A stretch of 64,000 nt of DNA from Dasypus novemcinctus (GCF_030445035.2 NC_080673.1:155430216-155494215); one strand, 5' to 3'. Shown: positions 32,866 to 44,355, numbered from the stretch's first letter. Notes: generated from the sequence alone by a model not told the origin. Made by a program: numbers and translations.

Positions 32866-33751
32866 TGTATTTGTCACTCACCAAAGTCTGTTGCCACGTG
32901 TTGGAGCAAAATGGCTGCTGATGACTGCCACAGTTCAGGCTTCTTGGGTTCCTCTCTTTCTGGGGTTCATTTCTCTCCAGGCTCAGCTCCTCTGTTTCCT
33001 CTACAAGGTCAGCTGTAGACTATCAGGTGACTGGCTCTATCTCTCTGCCCAGGGCTTCTACTGTGTTTAAGGAGCCATCTCTCTTCCTCTGAGTTCTTCT
33101 GTATGTTTACTTCCTGGGTCCAGCTCAAAACTCCAGCATCAACAACTCCAACTCTGTCCTTTGCCATGTTTTGTATTGGTGAGTCCCCACCTTCCAAGGG
33201 ATGGGGACTCAACACTTTGCTGACATGGCCCAATCAAAGCCCTAATCATAATTTAATCATGCCCAGGTACAACCAGTTTACAAACATAATCCAATATCTA
33301 TTTTTTTTTAAGATTTATTATTTTTATTTATTTCTCTTCCCATCTCCCCCGCCCCGCCCCAGTTGTCTGTTCTCTGTGTCCATTTGCTGCATGTTCTTTT
33401 GTCCACTTCTGTTGTTGTCAGCAGCATGGCAATATGTGTCTGCTGCATCAGCTCTCTGTGTGTGCAGCGCCATTCTTGGGCAGGCTGCACTTTCTTTTGT
33501 GCTGGGTGGCTCTCCTTATGGGGCGCACTCCTTGTGCATGGGGCTCCCTTACGCGGTGGCACCCTTGTGTGGCAGGGCACTCCTTGCGCACATCAGCACT
33601 GTGCATGAGCCAGCTCCACACGGGTCAAGGAGGCCTGGGGTTTGAACCGCAGACCTCCCATGTGGTAGACGGATGCCCTATCCACGGGGCCAAGTCCGCC
33701 TCCCAGCCAGTATCTATTTTAGGAATTCATGAACCGTATCAAATTGTTATA
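32866..33751 (-). repeat. MaLR-like solo LTR, copy 3, split by a DAS
   Basis: Same family as 5428-5952, inverted. Blocks 'ggtcagctgtagactatcag', 'ggagccatctctcttcctct' and 'aaagccctaatcataattta' are shared with the copy at 53448. A 5-bp TSD GCACC lies at 32861-32865 and 33752-33756. The DAS at 33305 splits it. Confidence 0.85.
33305..33706 (-). mobile_element. DAS-type SINE, monomeric
   Basis: From T-rich tail to head end 'gccaagtccgcctccc'. TSD CCAATATCTATTTT / CCAGTATCTATTTT (one mismatch) at 33291-33304 and 33707-33720. Confidence 0.92.
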
Positions 33752-33759
33752 GCACCTAA

Positions 33760-34875
33760 GGAATAGAGTCTTTATTTAGAGTGGCCTTATGCTCAGCTAA
33801 AAAAAAAAAAATTGTTGTGGAAGTTGGGAAGATGGAGACTGGGGCAAAATTAGCATTCTCTGCCGGAATCATGTATTTTCTTATGATGCTTTAAGCTTCC
33901 AGTGTTCCCTTAGAGATTGGCACTAGGGCAATCATCTCTTACTTTGCATTTAACTTTGGGGTCTCAAGAGGGATGAGGGGCAGGCTGAGTGGGTTGGGCC
34001 CCACAATGAATCATCAACAAGAGCAGTGTCTCCTTGATTTGTTTCACATATTTGACTTCCGTTGTAAGAAAGGGTTCCACAGTTAAAAAAATATTGGAAG
34101 CCACTGATTTAGTCCCTATATGTAACAGGTGGGGGAACCGGGACCCAGAACCATTAACTGACCCCCACAAATTAGGTAACCCCAAATCCAGGACCCAGTC
34201 TAGGTCTCCTAACAATGAGTCCAATGTTCTTTTTTTCAGTGTTTGTCTTTCTGTTCTCAACACAGATGAAAACACACTGTTTTACCAAAAGGCATATTTG
34301 TGTACTGCCTCTCAAGCAAGTTGATCTTAGACTTCCTATTATTTGTACAATCTCCATAGAAATTGTGAAATAAAAATTCACTTTCATATGAAGGTTTTTT
34401 CCTAGGTTGAAATGATGGGAAGATGTGGAAAATAAACACAATTTGCTATTTTAATGGTCAGCACTGGAACAAAACATCCTTTAAAATCTGGCTGGAGGTT
34501 GAATTGGTGATTGAATTCCACAATCAAATGCCAACATCACCAGAGTAAAAACACAAGTGTTAGAACAGAGTAACATTGTAAGTGTACTGCATTAAGCAGA
34601 CTAGAATCCAGTTTTGATTTGTCAGTGCTCAAAAATAAATTAACCTCCTAGTGTGGCAGAGTTTATATAAATAACACCATGTACCATTCTTCCTTGTGTG
34701 TGGGTAGAAGGGGGTGAATTTATTAGTGTTTCCTGAAAGATATTGGGAGGGATTTTAGCTTTTATGCATGCAATGAAAATATTTTCTGTACCAAAAATTA
34801 AGCCATGTGAGGAATAGCTTCTAGAAAGGATATAATGTAAACTGGCTTGATAATGACAGGTGTTCTGAAAATTTG
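33760..34875. other. No gene recognised; one small hAT-like patch
   Basis: Near 33985-34110 the minus strand begins ATCAGTGGCTTCC and continues 'aactgtggaaccctttcttac', like a worn hAT end. The rest is single-copy DNA. Frames at 33964-34441 have no domain. Confidence 0.4.
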
Positions 34876-34879
34876 TATC

Positions 34880-35360
34880 AATTATTATATTTCTATTCTA
34901 TACTTAAAAACAGAATTATAACAGAACATACCATAAGGTCCACTCATTTAAAGTATACAATTCAACATTTAAAAATATATTCATGAAGTTGTGTAGCAAT
35001 CACCAGGCTCTTTCAAATCAAAGGTCATGAAGGTTTATTCTATGTTTTCTTTTAAGTGTTTTGTAATTTTAGCTCCTACATTTAGGTCTCTGATACATTT
35101 TGAATTTATTTATCAAGAAAAATAAAAAGAAGAAAAAGAAGGAGAAGGTGAACTTCACAGCACCATTTGTTGGAAAGACTAGTGTTTCCCCATTAAATTA
35201 TCTTTACAACCTTGTAAAAAATCAGTTGACCTTATAGGAAAGGTTTTATTTCAGGACTCTCAATTTTATACTATTGATCTATAATCCTTCCTTATACCAG
35301 TACTACAATGTCTTGATTACTATAGTTTAGTAGGAATTTTTTCCCCCTTTTTTTCCCCCC
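34880..35360 (-). repeat. L1, antisense, part before the U13 insertion
   Basis: 'aagtatacaattcaacattt', 'agctcctacatttaggtctc', 'cagcaccatttgttggaaag' and 'gtcttgattactatagttta' are the antisense L1 3' UTR and ORF2. Confidence 0.78.
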
Positions 35361-35362
35361 AT

Positions 35363-35466
35363 GTCAGACGGGTAATGTGGCAATGCTATAACAAGGTTTG
35401 AGGGAGGTACATCTCACACAAACGAATGAATATCCATTCATCATGCTTAGGAAGCACAAAAGGATC
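35363..35466 (-). pseudogene. SNORD13: U13 snoRNA (SNORD13) retropseudogene
   Basis: The minus strand reads GATCCTTTTGTGCTTCC..., then a C box ATGATGA (35438-35444), 'cgtttgtgtgagatgta' and 'ccttgttatagcattgccac', and ends 'attacccgtCTGAcat' with the D box at 35364-35367. Length (104 nt) and order match box C/D U13 snoRNA, which acts in 18S rRNA processing. It differs from the human U13 I recall at roughly a dozen positions. It sits inside an antisense L1 next to a G/A-rich tail, so it is probably an L1-mobilised copy rather than a working gene. Confidence 0.88.
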
Positions 35467-35660
35467 TAGGAAGAAATTTTGACGTTTTAGTTTTCCAATT
35501 TTGTTCTTGTTTTTCCAAGATTATTTTGGCTATTCTGAATCCCTCATATTTCTATATGAATTTTAGGATAAGCTTGCTAAATTCTGCATGCAGGGAACTG
35601 GAATTTTGAAGGGATTGCATTGAATCCACCTAAGTTTTAAATGACTGCCAACAATTCTTT
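35467..35660 (-). repeat. L1, antisense, part after the U13 insertion
   Basis: 'caattttgttcttgtttttc', 'tttctatatgaattttagga' and 'agggattgcattgaatccac' continue the ORF2 region from 35340. Confidence 0.75.
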
Positions 35661-35714
35661 ACTGAAGAATAGTTAGGTTACTTTCAACATCATTTGTTGA
35701 ATCTTTGTTTTAAT

Positions 35715-35870
35715 CTGATAATTTTTTATTAGGGCAGTTGTAGGTTTACAGAAAAATCATGCAGAAAGTAGAGTTCCCATATACATGCACACCCCATATA
35801 TGGTTTCTCTATTACTACCATTTTGCATTAGTATGATAACTTTGCTACAGTTGATAAAATAACATTATTA
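35715..35870 (-). repeat. L1 3' end, antisense, before a family A insertion
   Basis: 'gttgtaggtttacagaaaaa', 'tcatgcagaaagtagagttc' and 'gctacagttgataaaataac' are the L1 3' end. It continues at 36585. Confidence 0.75.
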
Positions 35871-36577
35871 GACAGCTCAGGAGTTTGGTGCCTTGCCAGG
35901 AATCCTACTTTGGAATTTATACTCCCCAGTGTGAAAGAGTTGGACTCAGTTATGGTTTCCCTGCTCATGGCTTTGCTGCCCCTCTATGTGAACTTATTGT
36001 TAGTACTAGAGTAGATAGTTGTATGTCAAAGAGACTTAAATCTTTGGACTGTCCATGTGCCAGTTGGTTCCTGAATCTCAACAGATTTGCAATACTTACT
36101 CTCCAGTTCATTGAGCTCACTCACCTAGGACAACTTACAAGGAGATAATGACTGAAATGACCATCTCAAGGAACAGAGAGAGTCTGCAACTGCAAGCAAG
36201 AAAGTCCCAGCCATCTGCCCCATGGGATCTAAGACACCTCTCAATTAGAGGTGGAGTGGGCATCACCATCCCAGAATCCTCTACATTGGGGAATGGATGA
36301 TGGACAACCTACAGTTGTTTTACTGTGGACTTGTGATCCTAGCATGGAAGAACTTTTATCACGGATGTGGAAGCAGAGGCCATTGGAGGTTCTGAGGGGA
36401 GGAAGAGGGAAGAATATGTGTAATTTGGTGACATTTTTGGGACTTGGGACTTATCCTGAATGACATTGCAATGACAGATGCAGGCCATTGTATATCTTGT
36501 AATAATTTGCAAAAATGTGCGGGAGAGAGTGTAAACTATAATGTAAAGTATAAGCATCGCTTAGCGGCAAAAAAAAA
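35871..36577 (+). mobile_element. Family A retroposon, sense orientation
   Basis: 'actgtccatgtgccagttgg', 'tgcaatacttactctccagt', 'ggagtgggcatcaccatccc' and 'gagtgtaaactataatgtaa' match the reverse complement of the copy at 58253. It ends early at 'cttagcggc' followed by an A-run. A short TSD ATTATTA is seen at 35864-35870 and 36578-36584. It lies inside the L1. Confidence 0.8.
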
Positions 36578-36584
36578 ATTATTA

Positions 36585-37284
36585 ACCTTAGCCCATAGTT
36601 TACATTAAGGGTTCCTTCCTTGTGTTATACACTTTTTTGTTTTGTTTTTAAAAAGTTTTTGGTAACATATAACCTACAGTTCCCATTTGAACCCCTTTCA
36701 CGCATACAGTTCAGTGGTATTAATTACATTCCCAATGTTGTGCTACCATTATCACCATCAATTACCAAAACTTTTCCATCACTTTCCAAACAGAATCTCT
36801 ACCAATTAAATTTTTAATCCCTACTCCCTACCCCTCACTCTGATAACCTGAATTCTAATTTTCATCCTTTTAAAGGTAGACATTCTAATGGGTATGAAAG
36901 GGTATCTCCATGTGGTTTTCATTTGTTTCCCTAATCGCTAATGATGTTGAGTATCTTTTCATGAGATTTTTGGCCATTTGTTTTGTATAAATTCTTGGGA
37001 GATTACAAAGTCAATAAAAATAAATAAATAAATAAATGAATTACTACAAGTTAAAAAAAAAAATTCTTGGGAGACATGTCTATTCAAGACCTTTGCCCGT
37101 TTTAAAATTGGGTTGTTTATCTTTTTATAATTGAGTTGTAGGAATTCTTTATATATTTTGATATCGAACCCTTGATAATATATATGGGTTACCAGTATTT
37201 TCCCCCATTCTGTTGGTTGCCTTTTCTTTTATAATATCCTTTTATGCATAAAAGTTTTTAATTTTCATAAGTTCCATTTATCTA
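36585..37284 (-). repeat. L1, antisense, after the family A insertion
   Basis: 'ttaccaaaacttttccatca', 'taatcgctaatgatgttgag' and 'attgagttgtaggaattctt' give the antisense L1 order. Confidence 0.8.
36989..37073 (+). mobile_element. Ultra-short family A insertion with TSD
   Basis: The 13-bp repeat AATTCTTGGGAGA occurs at 36989-37001 and 37061-37073. It brackets 59 bp starting TTACAAAGTCAATAAA, with AAAT repeats and a final A-run. TTACAAAGTCAATAAA is the 3' terminus of family A as seen at 9595 in reverse complement, so this is an extreme 5'-truncated insertion. Confidence 0.85.
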
Positions 37285-37949
37285 TTTTTTCTTTTTTTTT
37301 TCATTAGAGTTATGAATTAACAAAAAATCATTTACAAAATACAGGGTTCCTATGTACCATCCTTTATTAACATCTTGCTTTGGTATGGTACATTTGTTAC
37401 AGTTGATGAAAGAACATTTTTATAATTGTACTATTAACTAGTGTTTATGGTTTAACTTAGAATTCACTGTTTGTGTGTCCAGTTCCATGGATTTTAATTT
37501 TTTAAAAAATCCTACTAACATTTCTAAAATTTCTCCCTTTTAACCACAATCAAATATTATAATCCATTGCTGTTAACATTGTTCACAATGTTGTGCTGCC
37601 ACCACCACCATCTATTACAAAAACTTTTCCACATCCCATATAAAAACTATATATTTTGAAGCTTAACTTCACATTCCTTACTCCTACCCCATCCCCTGTT
37701 TACCTATGTTCTAGTTTATGTTGCTATGATTTTACTTACTCTACTTTTTTCATATCACAGAAATCATACAATATTTGTCTTTCTGTGTCTTATTTCACTC
37801 AACCTGATGTCTTAAAGATTCATCCATGTTTGGGTTGTTTGTCTTTTTGCTGTGGAATTGAAAGATTTCTTTACATATTCTGGATATTAAAACCTTATCA
37901 AATATATGGTTTACAAATCTTTTCTCTCATGGCACAAATGTTTTAATTT

Positions 37950-38327
37950 ATTTTTTTTAAAAGATTTTTAATTTTTAAATTTAATTCCCCCCCACCCCCA
38001 CCCCCAGTTGTCTGCTCTCTGTGTCTATTTGCTGCGTCTTGTTTCTTTGTCTGCTTCTGTTGTTGTCAACGGCACGGGAAGTGTGGGCGGCGCCATTCCT
38101 GGGCAGGCTGCACTCTCCTTCACGCTGGGCGGCTCTCCTTACGGGCGCACTCCTTGAGCATGGGGCTCCCCCACACGGGGGACACCCCTGCATGGCAGGG
38201 CACCTCCCGCGCGCATCAGCACTGTGCATGGGCCAGGTCCACACGGGTCAAGGAGGCCCGGGGTTTGAACTGTGGACCTCCCATGTGGTAGGCGGACACG
38301 CTAACCACTGGGCCAAGTCCGTTTCCC
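37950..38327 (-). mobile_element. DAS-type SINE, monomeric
   Basis: CpG-rich, full-length. Perfect 15-bp TSD CAAATGTTTTAATTT at 37935-37949 and 38328-38342. The interrupted L1 text is continuous on both sides. Confidence 0.95.
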
Positions 38328-38617
38328 CAAATGTTTTAATTTTGACGTGGTCCCATTTATCTATTTTTTTCTTTTGTGGCTTGTGCTTTGGATATAATGT
38401 CTTAGAAACCATTACTTAACACAAGGCCCCCACGACACTTTCCTTTATTTTCTTCTATGATTTTTATAGTTTTAGTTCTTACAGTTAGGTCTTTTATCTA
38501 TTTTTTCCCCACATATCCAATAAGAGTTTAATATCCAGGATATATAAAGAGTCTTTTATCTATTTTGAGTTGATTTTTCGTATATTGTGTGAAGTAGGGG
38601 GTCCACCTTCATTCTTT

Positions 38618-38708
38618 TCTTTTTCTGTATTTTTTAAATATTACGTTAAAAAAATATGAGGTCCCCATATACCCCCCACCACCCTCACCCCACTCCTGCC
38701 CCCATAAC
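38618..38708 (-). mobile_element. Short family A 3' end inside L1
   Basis: 'aatattacgttaaaaaaata', 'tgaggtccccatatacccc' and 'ccactcctgcccccataaca' match the 3' end of the copy at 46690. It interrupts L1 text between 'ccttcattctttt' and 'ttttcccagcagcatttatt'. No clear TSD. Confidence 0.7.
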
Positions 38709-40264
38709 AACTTAATTTTCCCAGCAGCATTTATTGAAGAGACTATTCTTTCTGCCTTGAGTGATCTTTGACCCCTGTCAAAAATTAGTTGGCCATAGAT
38801 GTGAGGGTTTGCACCTGAAGTCTCAGTTTGATTTCATTGGTCTATATGTCTGTCCCTGAGGTAGTACCATGGTAGCTTTGTAATATACTTTAAGTCAGGA
38901 AGTGTGAGTCCTTAACTTGGTTCTTTTTTTTTTCAGGATGGTTTTTGCTATTCAGGGGTCCTTACCCTTCCATATACAATTGGTCCTTGAGTTTTCCATT
39001 TCTGCAAAGTAAGCTGTTGGAATTTTGATTGGAATTGCACAGAATATATGACACTTTGGGTAGAGTTGACCTCTGAACAATATTTAGTCTTCCAAATAGT
39101 AACACAGAATGTCCTTCAATTTATTTAGGTCTTCTTTGATTTCTTTTGGCAATGTTCTGTAATTTTCTGTGCACAAGGCCTTCATACCATGTTTAGATTT
39201 ATTCCTAGATGTTTGGTTCTTTTAGTTGCTATTACAAATGGATTTTTTTCCCTTGATTTCTTCTTCAGATTGTACATTAATTGTATGTAGAAACACTACT
39301 GAAATAGGGATATAGATCTTATATCCTGTCAATTGGCTGAATTCATTAACTCTTGGAGCATTCTTATGGATTTTTCAGGATTTTATATATAAAGGTCATG
39401 TCATCTGTAAGTATCCACATTTCCAATTTTTATGCCTTATATTTCTTTTGCTTAATTTCTCTGGCTAGAACTTCCAGTACACTATCGAATAACAGTGATG
39501 ATAGTGGGCACCCTTGTGTTGTTTTTGATCTTAGCAGGAAAGTGTCCAGTCTTTTACTGTTAAGCAGGATATTAGCTGTGGGTTTTTAAAATATGTCTCT
39601 CTCTCTCAATATGAGGAAGTTTCCTTCTATTCCTAGTTTTCTAAGTGTTTTACCAAGAAGGAATGTTGGATTTGGTCAAATGCCTTTTATGTGTCAATTG
39701 AGATGATCATGTTGTGTTTTTTTTCCTTCATTCTATTAATGGGGTGTATTATATTAATTGATTTTCTTATGTTGAAGCATACAGGCATGCCTGGGCTAAA
39801 TCCCATTTGACCACAGTGTATAATTCTTTTAATGTTCTGTTGAACTTTTGCTAGTATTTTGCTGAGGACTGTTGCACCTATAGTCATAAGAGATATTGAT
39901 CTGTGATTTTTTTTCCTGTGGTATCTGGCTTTAGTATGAGGGTGATATTGGTCTCATAGAATGAATTAAGGAATGTTACTTCCTCTTCGTTATTTTGGAA
40001 GAGTTTGAACAGGATTGATATTAATTTTTCTTGAATGTTTGGTAAAATTCCCCTGTGAATCCTTCTGGTCCTGGGCTCTTTTTTGATTGCTGATTCAATC
40101 TTTTAACTGGTTATGGGTTTGTTGAGATCTCCTATTTCCTCTTGAGTCAGCAAAGGCAGTTTGTATATTTCTAGGAATTTGTCCATTTAATCTAGGTTAT
40201 CAGATTTGTTGGTGTGCAGTTGTTCATAAATGTCCTTTTACAGTCATTTTATTTCAGTGGTGTC

Positions 40265-40665
40265 AGTAATAATATTTATTATACATGAGCTGCCAGGAAA
40301 GCTAGGAAAATGGACGAGGCAGCATTGTGCAAGTAAGAAAGGCCCCACAAATTCTAGTCAAGCCAGTTGTCTGAACTCTAATATCTGACTTTTAGCTCAC
40401 AGAGATGACTTAGCTTTGTTAGGATTCTACCTGTCTGTGTCAGGGTCTGGAAATTGCCAGATTGTGTGCTTCCCTTGAAAATCACAGACCATAGTTCTGT
40501 GCTTCTTGTATTCAAAGAAAATAGTAGTTTCATGTACATTTTCAAGTTTTATAGTTGCTTTTACCAGAAGGGCTGACTTGAAACCCATTCTTCTATCACG
40601 GTGGGAAGAGAAAATCTCTTAATTTTTGACAGTCAGTTACCTACACATTTGTTTTCAGTAGCATT
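40265..40665. other. No gene recognised
   Basis: Unassigned DNA between two L1 fragments. Confidence 0.5.
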
Positions 40666-40667
40666 TT

Positions 40668-41042
40668 TAAAATTGTGGTAACATATATACAGCACAAAAT
40701 TTCCCGTTTTAACCACTTTTGTGAATAAATAATAGTTTCAGTGATATTAATTACATATACAATATTGTCCTACTGCCACCACCATCCATTACCAAAAGTT
40801 TTTTATCATCCCAAACAGAAACTCTGTAAGTCCTACCTTCCCTGGTCCCTGGTAACCTGTATCCTATTTTTTGTCTCTCTAAATTTGCTTATTCTAGGTA
40901 TTAATATAAATGAAACCATGTAAAATCTTTTATATCTTCTTTTATGTCTTGCTTATTTCACTCAACATAATGTTTTCAAGGTTCATACATGTTATAGCAT
41001 GTATCAGACCTTCATTCCTTTTTATGGCTGGATAATATTCTA
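40668..41042 (-). repeat. L1 3' UTR part, antisense
   Basis: 'attgtggtaacatatataca', 'cctggtccctggtaacctgt' and 'tttatggctggataatattc' are typical. An LTR interrupts it, and it resumes at 41521. Confidence 0.8.
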
Positions 41043-41047
41043 TCATA

Positions 41048-41517
41048 TGCTGTTTGAGTTTGCCAGGCTGCCAAATATGCAATATACCAAGAAATGGGTT
41101 GAATTTTACAATGAGAATTATTAATTTACAAGCTAATAGTCTGAAGGCATGAAAATGTCCAAATCAAAGGCATCATCAGGTGGTGTTTTCTTCCTGAAGA
41201 CTGGCTACCAGTAATCCTAGACTGTTCTGTCACATGGCAAGACACATGGCGTCTGCTGGTTTCTCCCTTCTGGGTTTTGATGCTATCAGCTTCCGGCTTC
41301 TGTGGTTTCTCTCAGCTCCTGAGGCTTTATCCTGTCTCTCTCTTGGTGTTCATCTCATTTATAAAAGACTACAGTAATAGGATTTAGATCCACCCTGGGC
41401 CATGCCTTAACTGAAGTAACCTAATCAAAAGTTCCTACCCACAATAGGTCTATACTACAGGAATAGACCAGCTTTAAGCACATGATTTTCTGGGGTACCT
41501 ACAGTCTCAAAGTACCA
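41048..41517 (-). repeat. MaLR-type solo LTR
   Basis: The minus strand begins TGGTACTTTGAGACTGT, contains 'gcagacgccatgtgtcttgc' and 'tcatgccttcagactattag', and ends 'ggcaaactcaaacagca'. The TG...CA ends and block order are MaLR-like. Flanks share only about 4 bp (ATAT), so the TSD is uncertain. Confidence 0.72.
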
Positions 41518-41520
41518 TAT

Positions 41521-41605
41521 ATATATAATCTCCACATTTTGTTTTTCCATCTGTCTATTGATAGTTGCTTTCTAAGGATTCATTTTTGACACAGCAGTAT
41601 AAATT
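41521..41605 (-). repeat. L1 continuation after the LTR
   Basis: 'ccacattttgtttttccatc' and 'tattgatagttgctttctaa' continue the L1 text from 41042. Confidence 0.65.
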
Positions 41606-41609
41606 TAAA

Positions 41610-43255
41610 ATATATTTTCCCTTTGTTGACTAGAAAAGTTTGTAAGTCTAATAAGTATAAAAGGTGGCAATAAACCCAGATCATGATTTGGATTGTTTTT
41701 ACTAATAATGGAGGGCCTTTTCAGATATTCACTCTCTCCCCTACTATCATGATAATATCCTTTAATAAAAATAAAATTAATCACAGAACAAGTTTTATGA
41801 TAGATTTCCAGATTGATCCCATTGTGCCTTCACAATTTAGTTCTGCTCCTGGGCCATTTCAGCAGAGACTCTTGCAAACCTGAGCAGGTTTATCACACTT
41901 GCAAATATCTAAGATGGTGCCTCTGTTACCTATTCTCTACTGCTATCCTTCAGATTGTCAGGACTTTTTGTTCTGATAGGTTGCCAAGTCAAACTGGGAA
42001 GCTTTTAAAGTCATTGCTTTTTCAAAATAGAGGATTCAGGGTAAAAGCGGAATGGTTATGTGAGGGGAGCAGCAAGTTGTACAAAGAAGGGAGACGATTT
42101 TGACATATTTTATTTTCATTTCATACATTGCTAGGTATACAATAGGCACTCTAAATAGACACTTGGTTATTGGTTGATGTGAAATTTCCATATTCACTGT
42201 ACTGGTGCTTTTCTTTTAAGCAGGCAGCTCATTTTCAGCCCTACCTTTCCCTGTGGAAGGAGTCATTGCTTTATTTTGCCACATTTGAACTAATGGCAGA
42301 CATTCTGAATGCAGGAGCAATAGCAACGAAATGGAAAAGAATTATCAGCAAGCAAGATTTCTAGTGTGGGTGTTGAAAACTAATGAAATGTATTATTCTA
42401 TGTTCTGCTCTAGAGAATTTTTGATATTTTTCTTCTTGGGTTAAATATGACTTTATTACTTATTATCATTGCAGAAATGTGAAGAATAAAAAGTTCAGAA
42501 GCCATTTGTGTTCAAATAGAGTGCAATTAAAAAGTCTCAGACAAGCATTATAAGCTCATAAACAAGAGAGTTAGCAAGAAGAAAAAAATCAAGAAGCAAA
42601 TGCTGAAGCAAGTGACAACTTGCCAGACATGGGAAAAGCAATAGAAAAACAGAAAGGAAAAAAACAAACACAGTTATGATCATTAATTAGCAAGTGGAAA
42701 AGATAATTAGAGATCCCACAGAAGACCAAATTATTTAAAATGCTACTTCAGTTTCAACAAAGAGATTCCATGCAGTGACAAGCTTTTAAAATTACAATGA
42801 AGATTGATGAACAGAAAAGAATTTGTATCAGGATATTTCAGGGAACAAAGAGATAAATGAGTTCCAAGCTACAGCTTTAAAAACAAGGCTCTGGACTTAA
42901 AAATTTCTATTAAAGATAGAATGATTGAGTATGCCATTGTACCCTCATGCCTTCTTTTGTGTTACCACAGCCATTTTGATTCTTCCCTTTTGGATTGTCA
43001 GATCTCAGGTAAATATCTCTCTAGAAGATACTGGTGGTGGTGTTTTTTTGCTGGTCCTAGGGACACTAACATCTTCTAAACCATACTACCCCAAATGTAT
43101 AAACAATCCTATTCCTTATGGTGCTTAATTTTCAGGATACTTCTGACTGGTCTCATCAGTATTTTGCAATTATCTTGATTGTTTTCTAATGATTACTGTA
43201 ATCATAGCCCTAAAACAAGACTGCAAAGGAGACTATCCTTTGGCCAGAATTGGTC
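41610..43255. other. No gene recognised; single-copy DNA
   Basis: About 1.6 kb with no repeat I can name. The 96-codon frame at 41813-42103 and others have no domain or splice context. Confidence 0.5.
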
Positions 43256-43270
43256 AAGGAAACATCAATA

Positions 43271-43769
43271 GGGAAGTAGATGTGGCTCAAGTGATAGGGC
43301 TTCCGCCTACCATATGGAGGACCTGGGTTCAATCCCTGGGACCTCCTGGTGAAAAAGAAGAAGAGGAAGCATGCCCGCATGGTGAGCCAGTGCCCGCACG
43401 GTGAGCCAGTGCCCGCACGGTGAGCCAGTGCCCGCACGGTGAGCCAGTGCCCACACAGTGAGCCAGTGCCCACACAAGTGAGTTATGCAGCAAAATGATG
43501 ACACAACAAAAGAGAGATGAAGGGGAGAGTCAAGGTGAAGTGCAGCAGAAACCAGGAACTGAGGTGGAGCAATTGACAGGAAACCTCTCTCCACATCAGA
43601 GGTCCCCAGGATTGAATTCTGGTGAATCCTAGATGAGAAAAAATGAGAAGAGAAGACAAAAAGAGAAATAGATACAGAAGATCACAGAGTGAATGGACAC
43701 AGACAGGAAAAACAGCAGGGTGGGGGCAGGGGAAGGGGATAAATAAATAAATCTTTAAAGAAAAAAAAA
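43271..43769 (+). mobile_element. DAS-type SINE, dimeric, with internal tandem array
   Basis: The first head is 'gggaagtagatgtggctcaagtgat'. A 19-bp repeat array follows (43381-43475). A second tRNA-like unit lies near 43560-43630 ('ggtggagcaattgacaggaa'), then an AAATAAAT/A-run tail. Perfect 15-bp TSD AAGGAAACATCAATA at 43256-43270 and 43770-43784. Confidence 0.93.
43381..43475 (+). repeat. 19-bp tandem repeat, five units, inside a DAS
   Basis: The unit GGTGAGCCAGTGCCCGCAC occurs three times exactly. A fourth has one change (CCACAC) and a fifth has two (AGTGAG...CCACAC). The mutation gradient toward the 3' side suggests stepwise expansion. It is not a CRISPR array: there are no spacers. Confidence 0.95.
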
Positions 43770-43809
43770 AAGGAAACATCAATAATGCAAACTTTTCCTA
43801 ATAGTATAA

Positions 43810-44060
43810 TCGCTATCATTACTTGAGTACCCACTATGGGCTTGTCCCACACACATACTGTCTGATTTAATCCTTTCAATAACCTTAGGAGGTTTATATA
43901 ATGATCCTCATTTTACAGATGAGGAAATTGTGATTCATAGGAGGTTTATATAATGATCCTCATTTTACAGATGAGGAAATTGTGATTCAATAACTTGCTT
44001 GACATCTCATGACTGATAAGTGGCAGATTTGGTGATGACCCAAGTTCTTCTCACCTTAAG
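43810..44060 (-). repeat. MIR SINE with internal duplication
   Basis: 'gatttaatcctttcaataac', 'ctcattttacagatgaggaa' and 'ctgataagtggcagatttgg' are the antisense MIR order. Confidence 0.85.
43886..43989. repeat. Perfect 52-bp tandem duplication
   Basis: 43886-43937 and 43938-43989 are identical. The unit begins TAGGAGGTTTATATAATGA and ends TTGTGATTCA. It lies within an old MIR but shows no divergence between copies. Confidence 0.97.
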
Positions 44061-44355
44061 CACTCCTTACCATGATACAATGTTTCTATTATTTGAGAAT
44101 TCTTTTGCAGCTTTAAGTGCTTTCATATAGACAAGGACAATTAGCAATATCTAAAGACACTTTGGAAAAAAAAACTGCTGTGGTAAGAGATGTAGAAAAA
44201 AATGAGAGTGGGATTAAATCTTAAATAGGGGTTAGATTCTGAAGTCAATGAATAAGATGAAAATAGCTTCAAAAAAAGGGGTAAAGGTGTCTATACATTC
44301 TAGCACTGCTTTGCCTTTGAGGTGGGCCCTGTCACAGGAAGTGTGTGACAGAGCA
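44060..44355. other. No gene recognised
   Basis: Unassigned DNA before the sense L1. Confidence 0.45.

Larger units (their letters stand above)
37285..40262 (-). mobile_element. L1, about 2.5 kb of 3' UTR and ORF2
   Basis: The plus strand runs from a T-rich 3' end through 'tgttacagttgatgaaagaa' and 'gacccctgtcaaaaattagt' to reverse-transcriptase sequence ('atagtgggcacccttgtgtt', 'gtgtcaattgagatgatcat', 'ctggtcctgggctctttttt'). It ends within ORF2. Two later insertions lie inside (38618 and 37950). Many stops. Confidence 0.82.

Noticed and set aside
41048-41517. Fifth copy of the four-member LTR family
   Set aside because: It shares MaLR-like layout but the start and body blocks differ, so I list it as a separate LTR.
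43381-43475. CRISPR-like direct repeats
   Set aside because: The units are directly adjacent with no spacers and lie in a SINE of a mammalian genome.
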